A stretch of DNA of 64,000 bases from CAVXWV01 sp963695415 (GTDB lineage: Bacteria; Chloroflexota; Anaerolineae; Anaerolineales; UBA4823), in assembly GCA_963695415.1 (NCBI GenBank), contig CAVOGL010000001.1, positions 248,001 through 312,000 of the forward strand, written 5' to 3'. The notes below the pieces were generated by a model, which did no database searches, was not told the origin of the DNA, and saw only the letters and a list, made by a program, of their open reading frames with translations. A program made the position numbers and the translations under genes. Positions 16,498 through 26,507 of this stretch are shown here, piece after piece; within the stretch, counting starts at the first letter, position 1; every line of letters begins with the position of its first letter.

Positions 16498-17861
16498 ACC
16501 TTTACCAGCTCGATGCCTTCCTGAGAGCCCATATTTCGGGCATACATTTTTTCCCCAGCATTGTTCCAGTGCTCGTGGACGCCCAGGCTGGTCTGCGGCA
16601 TGGATCCTGCGCCTGTGGGGTCATAGACTGTTGACGAAGGAGGTGCGCCGATCTGCGCAGCTTCATGAAGGTAGTTGTCACATGTGGAGCCAGCCGGAAG
16701 GATACCGGGCAGCTGCACCGTAGGCTCCGAGCGCAGGAAATCGAGACCAACCGAGTCGATTGCCACGCCATCTTGCGAAACAAACAGGCTTGAAGGCCAG
16801 TGACCATCGAACGGCTCGGATTTCCAGCGGTTGCGTGCGGTCATCTCGGTGTTCTGCTCGTGTACGGCATAAAAACCTTCGATCAGGAACAACAGCGTTT
16901 TCTCACCAAGATGAGGGTGCGCCATCAGATCGCTGATCGCATTATAGGTGCCCATGGCACACTGCTGCCATTCCCAGCCCGGTCCCACGTTGAAGTCATG
17001 GGCGGCGATGGTGCCGTGGATGTTGGCACCCTGCGGGGCGTTAAAACTGGGTTTCCCATCCAGGTCGGCGCTGATTGTGCCGAAATGATTCTTCCCGCAC
17101 AACGTCACACCGGCGAGGCTGTGCCCTTTCAGCGATGCCAGGTTGATCAAATAACTGGCTTGCGTGACCGCCGTTGGCAGGTAAGTTGTCGAGCCCTGCA
17201 CATCCTGTGACCACTGAATTTTGTTGCGCGCATCCCGCCGTATCGGGTTGCAGATGCCGGCGCCGCCCTCGACCTCGCCGAAATCCTCAAAGACTACAGC
17301 CGTCATCCCTTCCTGGTGAAAATAAGTTGTGGTCAGGTCCGGGATGACGCGTGTGGAATCATACAGGGTGATGTCACCCGGCTGCACACCTGCTTCCACC
17401 AGGCTGGAAACCAGCGCCAGCGCCAGCTGCGGGGAGGAAAAGTTATGGTTTCCGCTGTACTCATATCGCGTGCAGGCGTTCTGGTTCAGTTTGATGGCGA
17501 TCTTCTCCCCCGGCTGGTAACCACCAGATTCACCGCGTGATTGCTTGAAATAGGAGAACAATGCTTCCCAGGCAGCTTCAGCACCTTCCTGCCCGGTTAG
17601 CGCCTGGAGCGAACTTGCTAACATTTGGGCGACCAGGACGGCATCCAGATTCTGCGGCTGCCACCACTGTCCCTTGATCCCATCCCACTTCGCCACTGCA
17701 GGATCGTGTGCCCAGGCAACCCTGCCCGGGAAAATGCCGCGGGCGGTCCCCACCGGATTGTTGGCAGCATCCAGCGGGATGAAATAATCCACAAGATCGT
17801 CAGGTGCCTTGCTGGGGGCTGTGGCGGTGCGGGGTCGGGTGTTCAGCCCTGGTTGGCTCAA
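16494..17861 (-). CDS. DUF362-type protein, N-terminal segment cut off by an in-frame TAG
   Basis: 455 aa if started at TTG 17861. DUF362-like features are KIAIKLNQNACTRYEYSG, LALVSSLVEAGVQPGDITLYDS, YLINLASLKGHSLAGVTLCGKNHFG and QDGVAIDSVGLDFLRSE. Upstream, the same frame stays open to ATG 18059, which has an AGGAGG sequence just before it. Only one TAG, at 17865-17867, separates the two parts. The upstream 64 codons end in a hydrophobic stretch (LFLKAAVLSARWLPAAVM) that looks like a membrane or signal segment. The natural gene was probably 16494-18059 (about 522 aa). The TAG is a nonsense mutation or a base error; TTG initiation at 17861 has no ribosome site. Operonic with the Tat-lipoprotein DUF362 gene. 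Confidence 0.75.
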   Translation of the reverse strand: MSQPGLNTRPRTATAPSKAPDDLVDYFIPLDAANNPVGTARGIFPGRVAWAHDPAVAKWDGIKGQWWQPQNLDAVLVAQMLASSLQALTGQEGAEAAWEALFSYFKQSRGESGGYQPGEKIAIKLNQNACTRYEYSGNHNFSSPQLALALVSSLVEAGVQPGDITLYDSTRVIPDLTTTYFHQEGMTAVVFEDFGEVEGGAGICNPIRRDARNKIQWSQDVQGSTTYLPTAVTQASYLINLASLKGHSLAGVTLCGKNHFGTISADLDGKPSFNAPQGANIHGTIAAHDFNVGPGWEWQQCAMGTYNAISDLMAHPHLGEKTLLFLIEGFYAVHEQNTEMTARNRWKSEPFDGHWPSSLFVSQDGVAIDSVGLDFLRSEPTVQLPGILPAGSTCDNYLHEAAQIGAPPSSTVYDPTGAGSMPQTSLGVHEHWNNAGEKMYARNMGSQEGIELVKV

Positions 17862-18189
17862 GCCCTACATCACGGCTGCAGGCAGCCAGCGCGCGCTCAG
17901 CACGGCAGCCTTGAGGAACAGCGGCGGATCTGCAATTCGCGGCGGGTCAGTGCTTGCGAATTTCCTTGGAGGAAACATTCTTCCTACCAACGTTCGGAGA
18001 GGTGTTGTCTTGAATGTGTTCTTGCGATCACCTCTCGAGGGGTTTACTTTTCCATCCATCACCTCCTAAGTTTCTGTTCAAAACAGGCACCCTTGTGGAA
18101 GGACACGTTTCCTGAAAGGAACCAGCGTGAAGGACACCTTCTTCCTATATTATAGAGAGTGGGATGACAATGGGAAGTGATAAATATCA

Positions 18190-18690
18190 CTAATTACCGC
18201 GGGTTCCACAATGCGGACAGTGGCTCCAGCCATCCTGGACCGGTTTACCGCAGTGACTGCAGGAAAGTTGACTTTGCTCAGTTGAGGCAGTGGTTTTTCA
18301 CCGGCAGCGGCTGGGACGGGTACCGGAGCCTGTGTTGAACTTCGGGAGGACAACGTACTGCGGGCCGAGCGCACGAGGAGAACGCCTGCGATTACCAGAA
18401 GCAGGGGCAAACCCAGGCAGAACAACGCCCCAATGAGCGGACGCCACCAGACCAAAGAACCCATACCAGCTGCCCGTTCTCGTGGCGAAGGGGTGCATGG
18501 GCATCACGTCTGGGTTTAGCGGAATTCCCGGGGTGGCAGCTCATCACTCCATAACCTGCCGCTGCGAAATCCATATTCCCAGCCACCCCTGGAGACATCA
18601 AATTCCATGCCACAACACCCAGGCAGGCGACGGCAGCGACGACCACTACACCAACAGGATTCCGATGAACCATTTTGTGCTTGTTTTCAT
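18190..18690 (-). pseudogene. Small membrane protein with C-terminal double zinc ribbon, several frameshifts
   Basis: The ATG at 18690 has GGAGG 6 bp upstream and begins MKTSTKWFIGILLV. A one-base shift then gives VVAAVACLGVVAWNLMSPG, completing a membrane span. A second span (LIGALFCLGLPLLLVIAGVLLV) appears in another frame near 18400. A third frame at the end reads CSHCGKPVQDGWSHCPHCG, a two-CxxC zinc ribbon, with a stop at 18190-18192. Together this makes a coherent protein of about 166 aa, with two spans plus a zinc ribbon, broken by at least three indels. Function unknown. Confidence 0.55.
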
Positions 18691-18796
18691 AGGGTACCTC
18701 CAGGCAATCCTATTACCTGCACACCATCATATCACCCACTTGTTCAGAAACTATGAAGAAATGGTAAAGGGATGGTTTGGAGAGATAAAATCTGGT

Positions 18797-19139
18797 TCAT
18801 CCCTTCAAGATCTGCCAGAACGTCAGCAGCAATCCGACCACACCCAGGATCTGGGGTGAGAACAAGGCGAGGGTCAGGGTGGGTCGGAAGGGCCAGGAAG
18901 GATAACCTCGCGGGGGGAATGCCGCGGCGCAGGATCTCGAGCTGGTGGAGCTCCCACCGGGCAGCCTCCAAGCTGGCGACCCGGCTGGCAAGCTCGGGGA
19001 TCTTCCCTTCCAGCTCACTCACCCTCGCCGCGAAGGCGTCCTCTTCGGCGTGCTTGCGCGCCACCATCGCCTCGTGCAACGTTGAAGGGGCAGGAAGAAG
19101 GTGACGATCAGCAGCGGTGTAACGATCAGCAGGCTGTCA
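18797..19139 (-). pseudogene. Possible small coiled-coil membrane protein, frameshifted
   Basis: Just after the phosphotransferase stop, one frame reads DSLLIVTPLLIVTFFLPL (membrane span). A second gives a long charged helix (HEAMVARKHAEEDAFAARVSELEGKIPELASRVASLEAA), a clear coiled coil. A third ends with FSPQILGVVGLLLTFWQILKG, a second span, and a stop near 18797. The order span-coiled coil-span is plausible for a small membrane protein, but at least two indels are needed and no ribosome site was found. Confidence 0.4.
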
Positions 19140-20183
19140 CATCCTGGCAGCATACCGCATCACCAGCTCAGCGGACCGCTGGATGCGCGCCTCATACTCA
19201 GGTCGCAGGTCAGGATACAGGTGTGTGCCCCCGGTCGCCCAAAGGTTCCAATAAACCTCATAAGCTGCCAGGAAAAGCTCCATGGAGTCTTCAATATCCT
19301 CTGGCAGCTTGCGCAGTGACGCATATCCCTGCAGCAGGGCATCCCGGCTGCGCGCATACTCCGGCTTTCCCCAAACGTGCTCAACGGCGATTGCCAGGTC
19401 GTAATCCCAGTATCCGAAGCCAGACTCGTCAAAGTCGATGGGGCGCGGTTCCCCTTTCCAGAAGAACAGGTTAGCGTCGAGCCCCAGGTCAGCGTGGATG
19501 AGTCCCCACACATCCTTGCCCTCACCTTTCTCTGCGATGTGCGTGTCCAGCCTGGTGGCGACAGAGCGGAAGGCGGCGCGCCAGTTGCCTGGAAGCAGCT
19601 CCCAGGCTTCCCCGTTGGGCATCCCGCTGCCAACATCGTTGACGAAAAATCCCTGCCAGTCATAGCGCCGCTTGGTTGGGCAGTCTTTGTGCTGCCAGCC
19701 CTGGCTGAAGTTGTGGAACTGCGCCATCAGGCGCCCCTGCTTGACCAGCATCTCGGGTGTTGCCCGGTTCTTCACGCTCCGTCCTCTGACCCATCGCAGC
19801 ATGGAGACATTGCGTCCATCCGGTATCCCGGGTGTGGCAATGTCTAACAGCAGCCTGCCGTCGCGTGCTTTTTGTGGCTCGGGCACCGGCAGCCGCGCTT
19901 CCCGCCGCATGGCAAGCAGCCATTCCAGCTCCAGCTCGATGCCCTCGGCAGACTGGTAGCCGGGCTGGTGGATGCGCAGGAGGAACTGCCCGGGCACGTA
20001 CAGGTCCTGATCAACGCGGGCAATATCATCCTCGCAGCCATACACCCGGTAGACCGAATTGCCGGCATGCAGCACCAGCTTAAAATCAACTTCTGGAAAA
20101 CCGAAGGCTGAAAGAGCAATGCGCGCAAGCTCACTCAGCCGTTTGCTTCTTCCAATGTAGGTCAATTCTTCGTAAGGTTTCAT
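19137..20183 (-). CDS. Phosphotransferase of the APH / homoserine-kinase-like family
   Basis: 348 aa from ATG 20183 (MKPYEELTYIG). An earlier in-frame TTG falls in a dispersed repeat and is rejected. LRIHQPGY corresponds to the ATP-binding lysine or arginine region. GLIHADLGLDANLFF is the catalytic loop (H-x-D-x(4)-N pattern) and PIDFDESGFGYWDYDLA carries the metal-binding Asp. Close relatives act on amino acids, choline or similar small alcohols, and the substrate cannot be read from the sequence. The APH fold alone does not indicate antibiotic resistance. Monocistronic as far as seen, with a GTG overlapping its stop that could begin the next small gene. Confidence 0.8.
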   Translation of the reverse strand: MKPYEELTYIGRSKRLSELARIALSAFGFPEVDFKLVLHAGNSVYRVYGCEDDIARVDQDLYVPGQFLLRIHQPGYQSAEGIELELEWLLAMRREARLPVPEPQKARDGRLLLDIATPGIPDGRNVSMLRWVRGRSVKNRATPEMLVKQGRLMAQFHNFSQGWQHKDCPTKRRYDWQGFFVNDVGSGMPNGEAWELLPGNWRAAFRSVATRLDTHIAEKGEGKDVWGLIHADLGLDANLFFWKGEPRPIDFDESGFGYWDYDLAIAVEHVWGKPEYARSRDALLQGYASLRKLPEDIEDSMELFLAAYEVYWNLWATGGTHLYPDLRPEYEARIQRSAELVMRYAARM

Positions 20184-20351
20184 AGTTATGAGAGCCTCCC
20201 ATCCTTGCGTTGGTATGTGAACTGCGTTCACGCCGAACCTTCGCAAGGATGAACGGTTGTGGATCGGTGTGGTTATTTGATTATAACTGCTCAGATCAAG
20301 ATCAAAGCATCCTGCCCTATATGATCCATAATCAAGATTGGAAAAAAAATT

Positions 20352-20511
20352 CGTAGTAACGACTTCAGTCGTTATTGGGCTCTCAAGGCGACTAAAGTCG
20401 CTACTACATACAATATCTCCGTAGTAACGACTTCAGTCGTTATTGGGCTCTACACAGCGACTGAAGTCGCTACTACAAACAATATCTCCGTAGTAACGAC
20501 TTCAGTCGTTA
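20352..20511 (+). repeat. Palindromic dispersed repeat cluster (GTAGTAACGACTTCAGTCGTT type)
   Basis: Three copies of GTAGTAACGACTTCAGTCG alternate with two reverse-oriented copies (GCGACTGAAGTCGCTACTAC and a variant). They are separated by AATATCTC phrases. ACGACTTCAGTCGT is itself palindromic, so the block can form several nested hairpins. The rest of 20184-20572 has no gene I can see. Confidence 0.8.
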
Positions 20512-20572
20512 TCACATTGCGAATCCGGTTCGATCAGGAAATACTCGATGCCAGCGGCAACTCATCCCATGA

Positions 20573-21103
20573 TTATCCGGAAAGAATCAACCGGACATAT
20601 TCATGAGAGAGCAGACCGGAATCCAGCTCAATATCCAGAACCCGGAAACCTCGTTCGGAAGGTTTCCCATCCCAGTCCAATCCCAGCGGCTTGCTGGTGG
20701 GTCCTGAGGTGATCAAAGCGCACTGCCGGTATTGCGAGATGTAGCTGCGGTAGAAATCCAACCCCTGACTGGAAAACCCATCGTGGTTGCCCATCGCTTC
20801 ATAAACGGGCATGTCCAGGGAGGCTGTGATGCGAGAATAATCCTGCCATTGTTCCAGGCTGCTTGCGTCATCCACCATATCTCCGGCGATTAAAACGGCA
20901 TCCGGCATTCTCTCCAGCTGCCTGATGCAGGTCACCGCCTGTTGAAAATAAAGCCGATCCACGTCAGCGCCTGGAATCGATCGACCCATATCCAAAAGGC
21001 TTGGCGTCATGGGCGCATCTTCGCTTTCCATGCGAGCGCTAAAACCCAGCTGGGGATCGCACACCAGCACCATTCTCAATATACTCCCCGAAGCCTCTCT
21101 CAT
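20573..21103 (-). CDS. Calcineurin-like metallophosphoesterase, apparently C-terminally truncated
   Basis: 176 aa. Metal-binding motifs are in order: VLVCDPQLG (first Asp, of the DPQ type seen in CSTP1-like enzymes), LIAGDMVDD (GDxxx) and AMGNHDG (GNHD). The later His and GHxH motifs that complete the active site in this family are missing, because the frame ends at 20573 soon after SHEYVRLILSG. Family members are usually 280-320 aa, so this copy is truncated or frameshifted near its end. Substrate unknown. Confidence 0.7.
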   Translation of the reverse strand: MREASGSILRMVLVCDPQLGFSARMESEDAPMTPSLLDMGRSIPGADVDRLYFQQAVTCIRQLERMPDAVLIAGDMVDDASSLEQWQDYSRITASLDMPVYEAMGNHDGFSSQGLDFYRSYISQYRQCALITSGPTSKPLGLDWDGKPSERGFRVLDIELDSGLLSHEYVRLILSG

Positions 21104-21343
21104 GGTCGCATACTTTTAAAGGTGGAAGGTCAGATCAAACATCAGGAAACGAATATGCGCTTCTACCGGAAATTTTGCACCCGCTGGCTCAGGGATTACT
21201 ATCTTTTTCATTACTCTCCTTGGATATCTCATATTCATCTTTTCATCATTACAGGTTTATTTCAGTCTATTCTAAGACCTGTACGAGGTTTCCTCCATCT
21301 GATTTTACTTTGGAAATAATATCCTTAAGACGTGCGCCTAGGT

Positions 21344-24219
21344 ATGCAGCAACCCACTATGACCCACCCCCAAACCAGCTATAATCAATCCCAGGAACGA
21401 ACGATGGTCGACGCCTGGACCCACCTGGATGAAGGTTACGAACCCTATGTAGAACCCCTCACCCGCCGCGAGCGTGAGATCCTTTCGCTGCTCAACAGCG
21501 ACCTGACCCACCGCGAGATCGCCGACCGCCTGACGCTTGCGCCTGCTTCCGTTAAATGGTACATCCAGCAGGTGTACCGCAAGCTGGGCGTCAATTCACG
21601 GCGCAGCGCCCTCGCCCGCGGCAAACAGCTCGGCTGGCTGGCTATGCAGGCTAAGCCTGCCAGACCCACGGGCATGGTCACTTTCCTGTTCACGGACATC
21701 GAAGGGAGCACCCGCCTGTGGGAAACGGTGCCTGGCGGCCATGGCGCAATCTTTCAAAAAACAGGAAACCATCCTGCGTGCAGCCTTCGAACGCCACGGC
21801 GGGTATGCCTACAAGATGGTGGGTGACGCCTTCCAGGTGGCTTTTTCCAGCGCCAACCAGGCGCTCTCGGCAGCCATCGAAGCGCAAAAACAACTCGCTG
21901 CCCAGAGCTGGGGGGAAGCGCCTGTGCGCATCCGCATGGCGCTGCACACCTGCACGACAGAAGAGCGCGGCGACGACTACGTTGGACCCGAATTGAACCG
22001 CGTGGCGCGATTGCTATCCTGCGGTCACGGCGGTCAGGTGCTGGCGAGCGGCGTGGTCTTCGATACCGCAGGTCATCACCTGCCGGAAGGGATCACACTC
22101 CGCGACCTCGGCAGGCACCAGTTGAAAGACATCATCGAAGCGGAGCACGTCTTCCAGGCGGTCACTGCAGACCTTCCAACCGATTTCCCCTCGCTCCGTT
22201 CCATCAGCCCGCGGGTGCACAACCTGCGCCAGCAGCACATCCCCTTTTCCGGCAGGCAAAAAGAACTCGCCGATCTGGTGAACCTGGTCTCCCCGCAGAA
22301 CAAGGATATCCGCATAATCACCCTCACCGGGACCGGCGGAGTGGGTAAAACACGGCTTGCCATGCAAACCGCCCTGGAAGCAGTCCAGGATTTCAGCGAG
22401 GGCGTTTATTTCGTTGACCTGGCTCCGGTGACATCCTTACCCGGGATGCTCGAGGCGACCGCCCAGTCACTGGGACTCCAACTCAGCAATTCGACCAGCA
22501 CGCCTTTCTCCAAAGGCGGAGCCAGGGAACAACTGGTAAATTATCTCGCCGGGAAAGAGCTTCTCCTGTTGATGGACAACTTCGAACAGCTGCAAGCCTT
22601 TTCCGCCTTTCTGGCAGAGCTTGTGCAAGCGTGCCCAAATCTCAAACTGCTGGTGACCTCGCGGGTGCGCCTGAACCTGGCGGGTGAGTGGGTCTATCCC
22701 CTGGAGGGCTTACCTTTCCCCGATCCTTCCGTTGAGGGTGAGTTCACGCGCCTTCCCCAGTATCCAGCTCTTTCTGGACTGCGCCAGGATGGCGGGTGTG
22801 GGCAGCCTGCAGGAGAAGGACCTGCGCCTGGTCGCCCGTATCTGCCAGATAGTCGAAGGTCTGCCCCTGGCGATCCAGCTGGCAGCGTCCTGGATGCGCA
22901 TGTACAACCTGGACGAGATCGCCGCCGAAATCCAACAGAGCGTGGACTTCCTGCGTCAAAACCAGCTCGGAATGCCTGAAAGACAGCAGACCATCCGGGC
23001 AACGTTCGAATACTCCTGGGCGCTGCTCTCACATGAAGAATCTGGCGCGCTCAAACGCCTGTCGATCTTTGAGGGAGGCTTCAACCTGCCTGTGGGAATT
23101 CTGGTTTCAGGAACCAACAACCTGGTGATCAGCTCGCTGATGGATAAATCACTGCTGCGCCGCGATGCCAGCGGCAGGTTTACCTTCCACAGCATCCTGC
23201 GACAGTATGCGCGCGAGAAACTCGAGCAGGACCCGCCAGCTCTGGCGGAAACGCGCGCCCGGCATGCCGGTTATTACTCCAGCTGGATCCAGCAGATGGG
23301 CGTGAAACTGCGCGGGGTGGAGCAGTTGACCGTTCAGTCAGGGCTGCGCGACGAGCTGCGCAACCTGCGCCTGGCATGGCAGTGGCTCATCGAGCAGGAG
23401 GACCTGGAGACTTTTCGCCGCATCATCGGCAATGTCATCCTGCTCGTGGACATCTACGGTCCGCATCGCAGCGGCATCGAATTCCTCGATCCCCTGTTAG
23501 AACTGCTGCGCCGCAAGAGCCAGCAAGACCCAGCTTTCGATCATGCGGATCTGCTGGCATTATGTTTTGTCAGCTTCGCCTATTTTCATCCTCGAGACTG
23601 GGCAGAAACCGATACTTTTTGCACGCAGGGTTTCCTGCTTTCCCGCGGACTGCGCCCCAACCTGCTGAAGGCTTTCACAAACCTGCTCTTGATGAACCGA
23701 CCGGGTCCTTACCTGGAATATTTCGACAGTCCGCATCAGAGCGATTACGAAAAACTCATCCAGCTCAACCAGCAAACCGAACAATTCTTTATCGAAGCCG
23801 GCGATGCCTGGGGGATTGCCCTGACCCTGATGGTGCGCGGGGACCTGATGAACTTCCAGCAGCAGGATACCCAGGGAGCGCTGGCGGTCTACGAGGAAAG
23901 CCTTCACCGTTTCAGCCAGCTGGGCAATCCCTGGGGGCAGGCGCTCTGCTACCACGGCATGGCGATCGCCCTGCGCAGACAGGGAGAACTCTCGCAATCC
24001 CTGGAGATCAACCAGAAAGCCATCACAATCTACAACCAGTATAACAACCACGAACGACTGCTTGGGGTGCGCCACTTATCCGGCACAGTCGCTGCTGAAT
24101 GCGGCGACCGCCTCACCGCGCGCCAGTATTACTTGGAGAACCGGGAATACTTCATCCGGACCGGGAGCCAGGAAGCGGTGGATTTTTACGACCGGCTTCT
24201 GGACGAGTTGGAGGACTGA
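21344..24219 (+). CDS. LuxR-HTH / class III nucleotide cyclase / NB-ARC-like ATPase / TPR regulator (two frameshifts)
   Basis: The rebuilt protein has about 957 aa. Residues about 40-110 are a LuxR-type HTH (LTRREREILSLLNSDLTHREIA). A cyclase homology domain follows (GMVTFLFTDIEGSTRLWE; YKMVGDAFQVAF; DYVGPELNRVARLL). Next comes an AAA/NB-ARC-like ATPase (TLTGTGGVGKTRLAMQ Walker A; KELLLLMDNFEQL Walker B; LLVTSRVRLNLAGEW) and a helical TPR-like C-terminus. Breaks: one extra G near 21738 (after ETVPGG) and one near 22752 (after FTRLPQ), each joined cleanly by a one-base shift. The second metal Asp of the cyclase is kept (VGDAF), so it may be active. Proteins of this type couple a stimulus sensed by the TPRs to transcription. 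It is the largest regulator in the window. Confidence 0.85.
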
Positions 24220-24468
24220 ACTCGATCCTGCGAGAGTATAAATTCTTTTCGATGGATGAATTCAGATCTTGCGAAGGTTCGCCTGAACCCAAGGTTCTGA
24301 CACATTTGCAAGGTTGATGGATATTGGATCACTCTCTATCCTGCCGCACCCATCTCAGAACCAGAACCGCAGCCAGCTGTGTTTTACTATAAAACCACAC
24401 CTTCCCTTCGATTTCCAGGCATGATATAAATGGACTAATTTGATACAATTCACCCGGGAAAATCCTTG

Positions 24469-24867
24469 ATGAAAAAATCCATCGGCACTCTTTTATTCCT
24501 GTTGATCTTGCTCCTTACCGCCTGCCAAACTAAGCCTGAGATCGTCGACAACGGCAGCCCAGGAACCATCGAGGTGACCGTGTACCACGACCAGGACGGC
24601 AACCGGGTTCAGGATCAAGGTGAAGCGGGTCTGATCGACAGCGTCGCCATCGGGCAGGACGTCTCCTGTCCCATCCAGCAGAAACCGGAGGAAGTAGAAA
24701 CCAGCGCAGATGGGGTGGCTGTTTTCACAGGTCTCAAACCGGGCGTCTACTGCGTCATGTACATGGGAGACCGGCTGATCACAACCCGCATGACGATCGA
24801 GGTCCCCCTGAGCAGCGACCAGGTGGCGCAGGTTGCCTTCGGGCTGGTTGCGGATGAGGGAGAGTGA
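24469..24867 (+). CDS. Lipoprotein with SdrD B-like / prealbumin-like domain
   Basis: 132 aa. MKKSIGTLLFLLILLLTAC is a lipoprotein signal with the lipid-bearing Cys in LTAC. The mature part contains IEVTVYHDQDGNRVQDQGE and GVAVFTGLKPGVYCVMY, the pattern of small SdrD-B or SpaA-type beta-sandwich domains (calcium-binding DxDxNxxxDxGE loop). The start at 24469 is preferred over a TTG one codon earlier. No close partner; CorA follows at 76 bp. Confidence 0.75.
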   Translation: MKKSIGTLLFLLILLLTACQTKPEIVDNGSPGTIEVTVYHDQDGNRVQDQGEAGLIDSVAIGQDVSCPIQQKPEEVETSADGVAVFTGLKPGVYCVMYMGDRLITTRMTIEVPLSSDQVAQVAFGLVADEGE

Positions 24868-24943
24868 GGGCAGCCTCCGCCAGTCGGGATTACAATAGAG
24901 CGCAGTAAGCGGTATTGATCCCCAAGCCTGATGAGGTGGTTCG

Positions 24944-25930
24944 ATGATTCGATCGCTCTATATCTCTCCTGAGCAACAAGTTTTGCACGATGTGCCCTCC
25001 CCATCCTGGGCGGAAGTTATCCGTCAGCCGGATGGTTTACTGTGGGTCGATTTCCAGGCGACAGCGCCTGAGGAAGATGAAGCGCTGCTGCGCGATGTTT
25101 TCCATTTTCACCCGCTGGCGATCGACGACGCACTGCAGGAAATCCACCTGCCCAAGCTGGACGACTGGGACGATTACCTGTACATCGTGCTGCAGAGCGT
25201 GGTCTTCAACCGCGAGAACGGCGAGCTGGTGGACACGCTCGAGCTGGACATCTTCCTCGGGGGCAACTTCATGGTCACCCACCATGACCGGGAAATTGCC
25301 CCATTGGACCGGTTGTGGGAGATCGCCGGTCTTGACGAGCGCATCCCGCGCCGCGGCGCCGATTACCTGCTCTACCGCCTGGTGGACGAAGTCATCGCCA
25401 GCTACATGCCCGTGGTCGAGTCGCTCGACCTGGAGATCGACCACATCGAGGACCAGCTCTTCAACTCACCGACCCAGCAGGCGCTGCAGCAGCTCTTCAC
25501 GCTGAAACGTTCGGTGCTGCATCTGCGCCGCATGGTAGGACCCCAGCGCGAGGTGCTCAACCGGCTGGCACGCGACGAATACAGGGTGATCGATGCCCAA
25601 TCGCGCGTCTATTTCCGCGACATTTACGACCACCTGGTGCGCCTGTATGACATCAGCGAAACCCTGCGCGACCTGGTCAGCGGCGCCCTGGACACCTACC
25701 TCTCGGTGGTCAACAACCGCATGAACGATATCGTCAAGACGCTGACGATCATCACCACCATCTTCATGCCGCTGACCTTCATCACCGGCTTTTTCGGGAT
25801 GAATTTCTTCCAACCCGAGCCGGGCAGCCTGCCCTGGACCGGGATGCTGTTCTTTCTCGTCGCCATGCTTCTGATGGCGGCGCTGCCGGCGGTGATGATC
25901 GTCTGGCTGCGCCGGCGCGGCTGGATGTAA
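24944..25930 (+). CDS. corA: CorA-family divalent cation transporter
   Basis: 328 aa. A long cytoplasmic domain ends in the charged helix leading to two C-terminal spans. The selectivity motif is GMN in FITGFFGMNFFQPEP (about residue 277), at the end of the first span. The second span is WTGMLFFLVAMLLMAALPAV, followed by a basic tail (WLRRRGWM). CorA channels are pentamers for Mg2+, with Co2+ and Ni2+ as alternative ions. An AGGTGG sequence precedes the ATG. Intact. Confidence 0.9.
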   Translation: MIRSLYISPEQQVLHDVPSPSWAEVIRQPDGLLWVDFQATAPEEDEALLRDVFHFHPLAIDDALQEIHLPKLDDWDDYLYIVLQSVVFNRENGELVDTLELDIFLGGNFMVTHHDREIAPLDRLWEIAGLDERIPRRGADYLLYRLVDEVIASYMPVVESLDLEIDHIEDQLFNSPTQQALQQLFTLKRSVLHLRRMVGPQREVLNRLARDEYRVIDAQSRVYFRDIYDHLVRLYDISETLRDLVSGALDTYLSVVNNRMNDIVKTLTIITTIFMPLTFITGFFGMNFFQPEPGSLPWTGMLFFLVAMLLMAALPAVMIVWLRRRGWM

Positions 25931-26050
25931 AACAGCTTTTTTTATACACCAGCTTTTTTCAACACGCAGGACACAAAGGTGACGCGAAGGCGCGCGAAGA
26001 TCACACTGCCATCTTCGCCTTCTTTTATTTTGGGGAATTATTAGAAGCCC

Positions 26051-26079
26051 TTGACAACCCGACAATTTAGATATAGAAT
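26051..26079 (+). promoter_or_regulatory. Sigma-70-type promoter of the PadR gene
   Basis: TTGACA at 26051-26056 and TAGAAT at 26074-26079 are separated by 17 bp, a consensus-like spacing. The predicted transcription start is at about 26086, 48 bp before the PadR ATG. Confidence 0.6.
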
Positions 26080-26090
26080 ATCCACAACAG

Positions 26091-26111
26091 ATATATCGTG
26101 CACGGATATAT
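26091..26111 (+). promoter_or_regulatory. Palindromic operator candidate for the PadR regulator
   Basis: ATATATC and GGATATAT flank a central GTGCAC, forming a near-perfect inverted repeat with one base missing in the left arm. It lies just after the predicted transcription start and before the ribosome site, a position fit for autorepression. PadR proteins bind short AT-rich palindromes in their own promoters, which supports this reading. Not proven. Confidence 0.5.
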
Positions 26112-26133
26112 AGAACATAATGGAGATGCAGCC

Positions 26134-26496
26134 ATGACAGAAACCTCACCTACACCTGTACAATACTCGCCCATGACCCCTGCTGTTTATAACATCCTGC
26201 TCGCGTTGGCGGATGGCGAAAAGCACGGGTATGCCATCATGCTGGAAGTGGAAGAGAACACCCAGGGAACCGTCAAAATGGGACCGGGGACGCTCTACGG
26301 CTCGATCAAGCGTTTGCTGGCAAGTGGTTTGATCGAGGAATGCGACGAACGACCCGACCCGCAGCTGGATGATGAGCGGCGGCGCTATTACAGGCTGAGC
26401 GGCCTGGGAGAACGAGCCCTGCGGATCGAATCTGAGCGCCTGGAGCGCCAGGTGAGGGTAGCCCGATTAAAACAGGTTCTGGATGGAACAGCCTGA
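26134..26496 (+). CDS. PadR-family transcriptional regulator
   Basis: 120 aa from ATG 26134 (GGAGATG site upstream). The winged-helix core is AVYNILLALADGEKHGYAIMLEVEE, then GPGTLYGSIKRLLASGLIEE and RRRYYRLSGLGERAL. This is the standard PadR DNA-binding wing, followed by a short C-terminal helix for dimerisation. It sits 11 bp before a membrane protein gene. In this phylum such pairs are common, with the PadR protein repressing its neighbour. Own promoter and operator candidates are visible upstream. Confidence 0.85.
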   Translation: MTETSPTPVQYSPMTPAVYNILLALADGEKHGYAIMLEVEENTQGTVKMGPGTLYGSIKRLLASGLIEECDERPDPQLDDERRRYYRLSGLGERALRIESERLERQVRVARLKQVLDGTA

Positions 26497-26507
26497 AGGA
26501 GACCCGG

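Noticed and set aside
19137..20183. Antibiotic-resistance aminoglycoside phosphotransferase
   Set aside because: The fold is APH-like but the sequence and context do not point to aminoglycosides; a metabolic kinase is as likely.
20203..20246. Upstream TTG start of the phosphotransferase
   Set aside because: It falls in a CTTGCGAAGG dispersed repeat and lacks a ribosome site; ATG 20183 is preferred.
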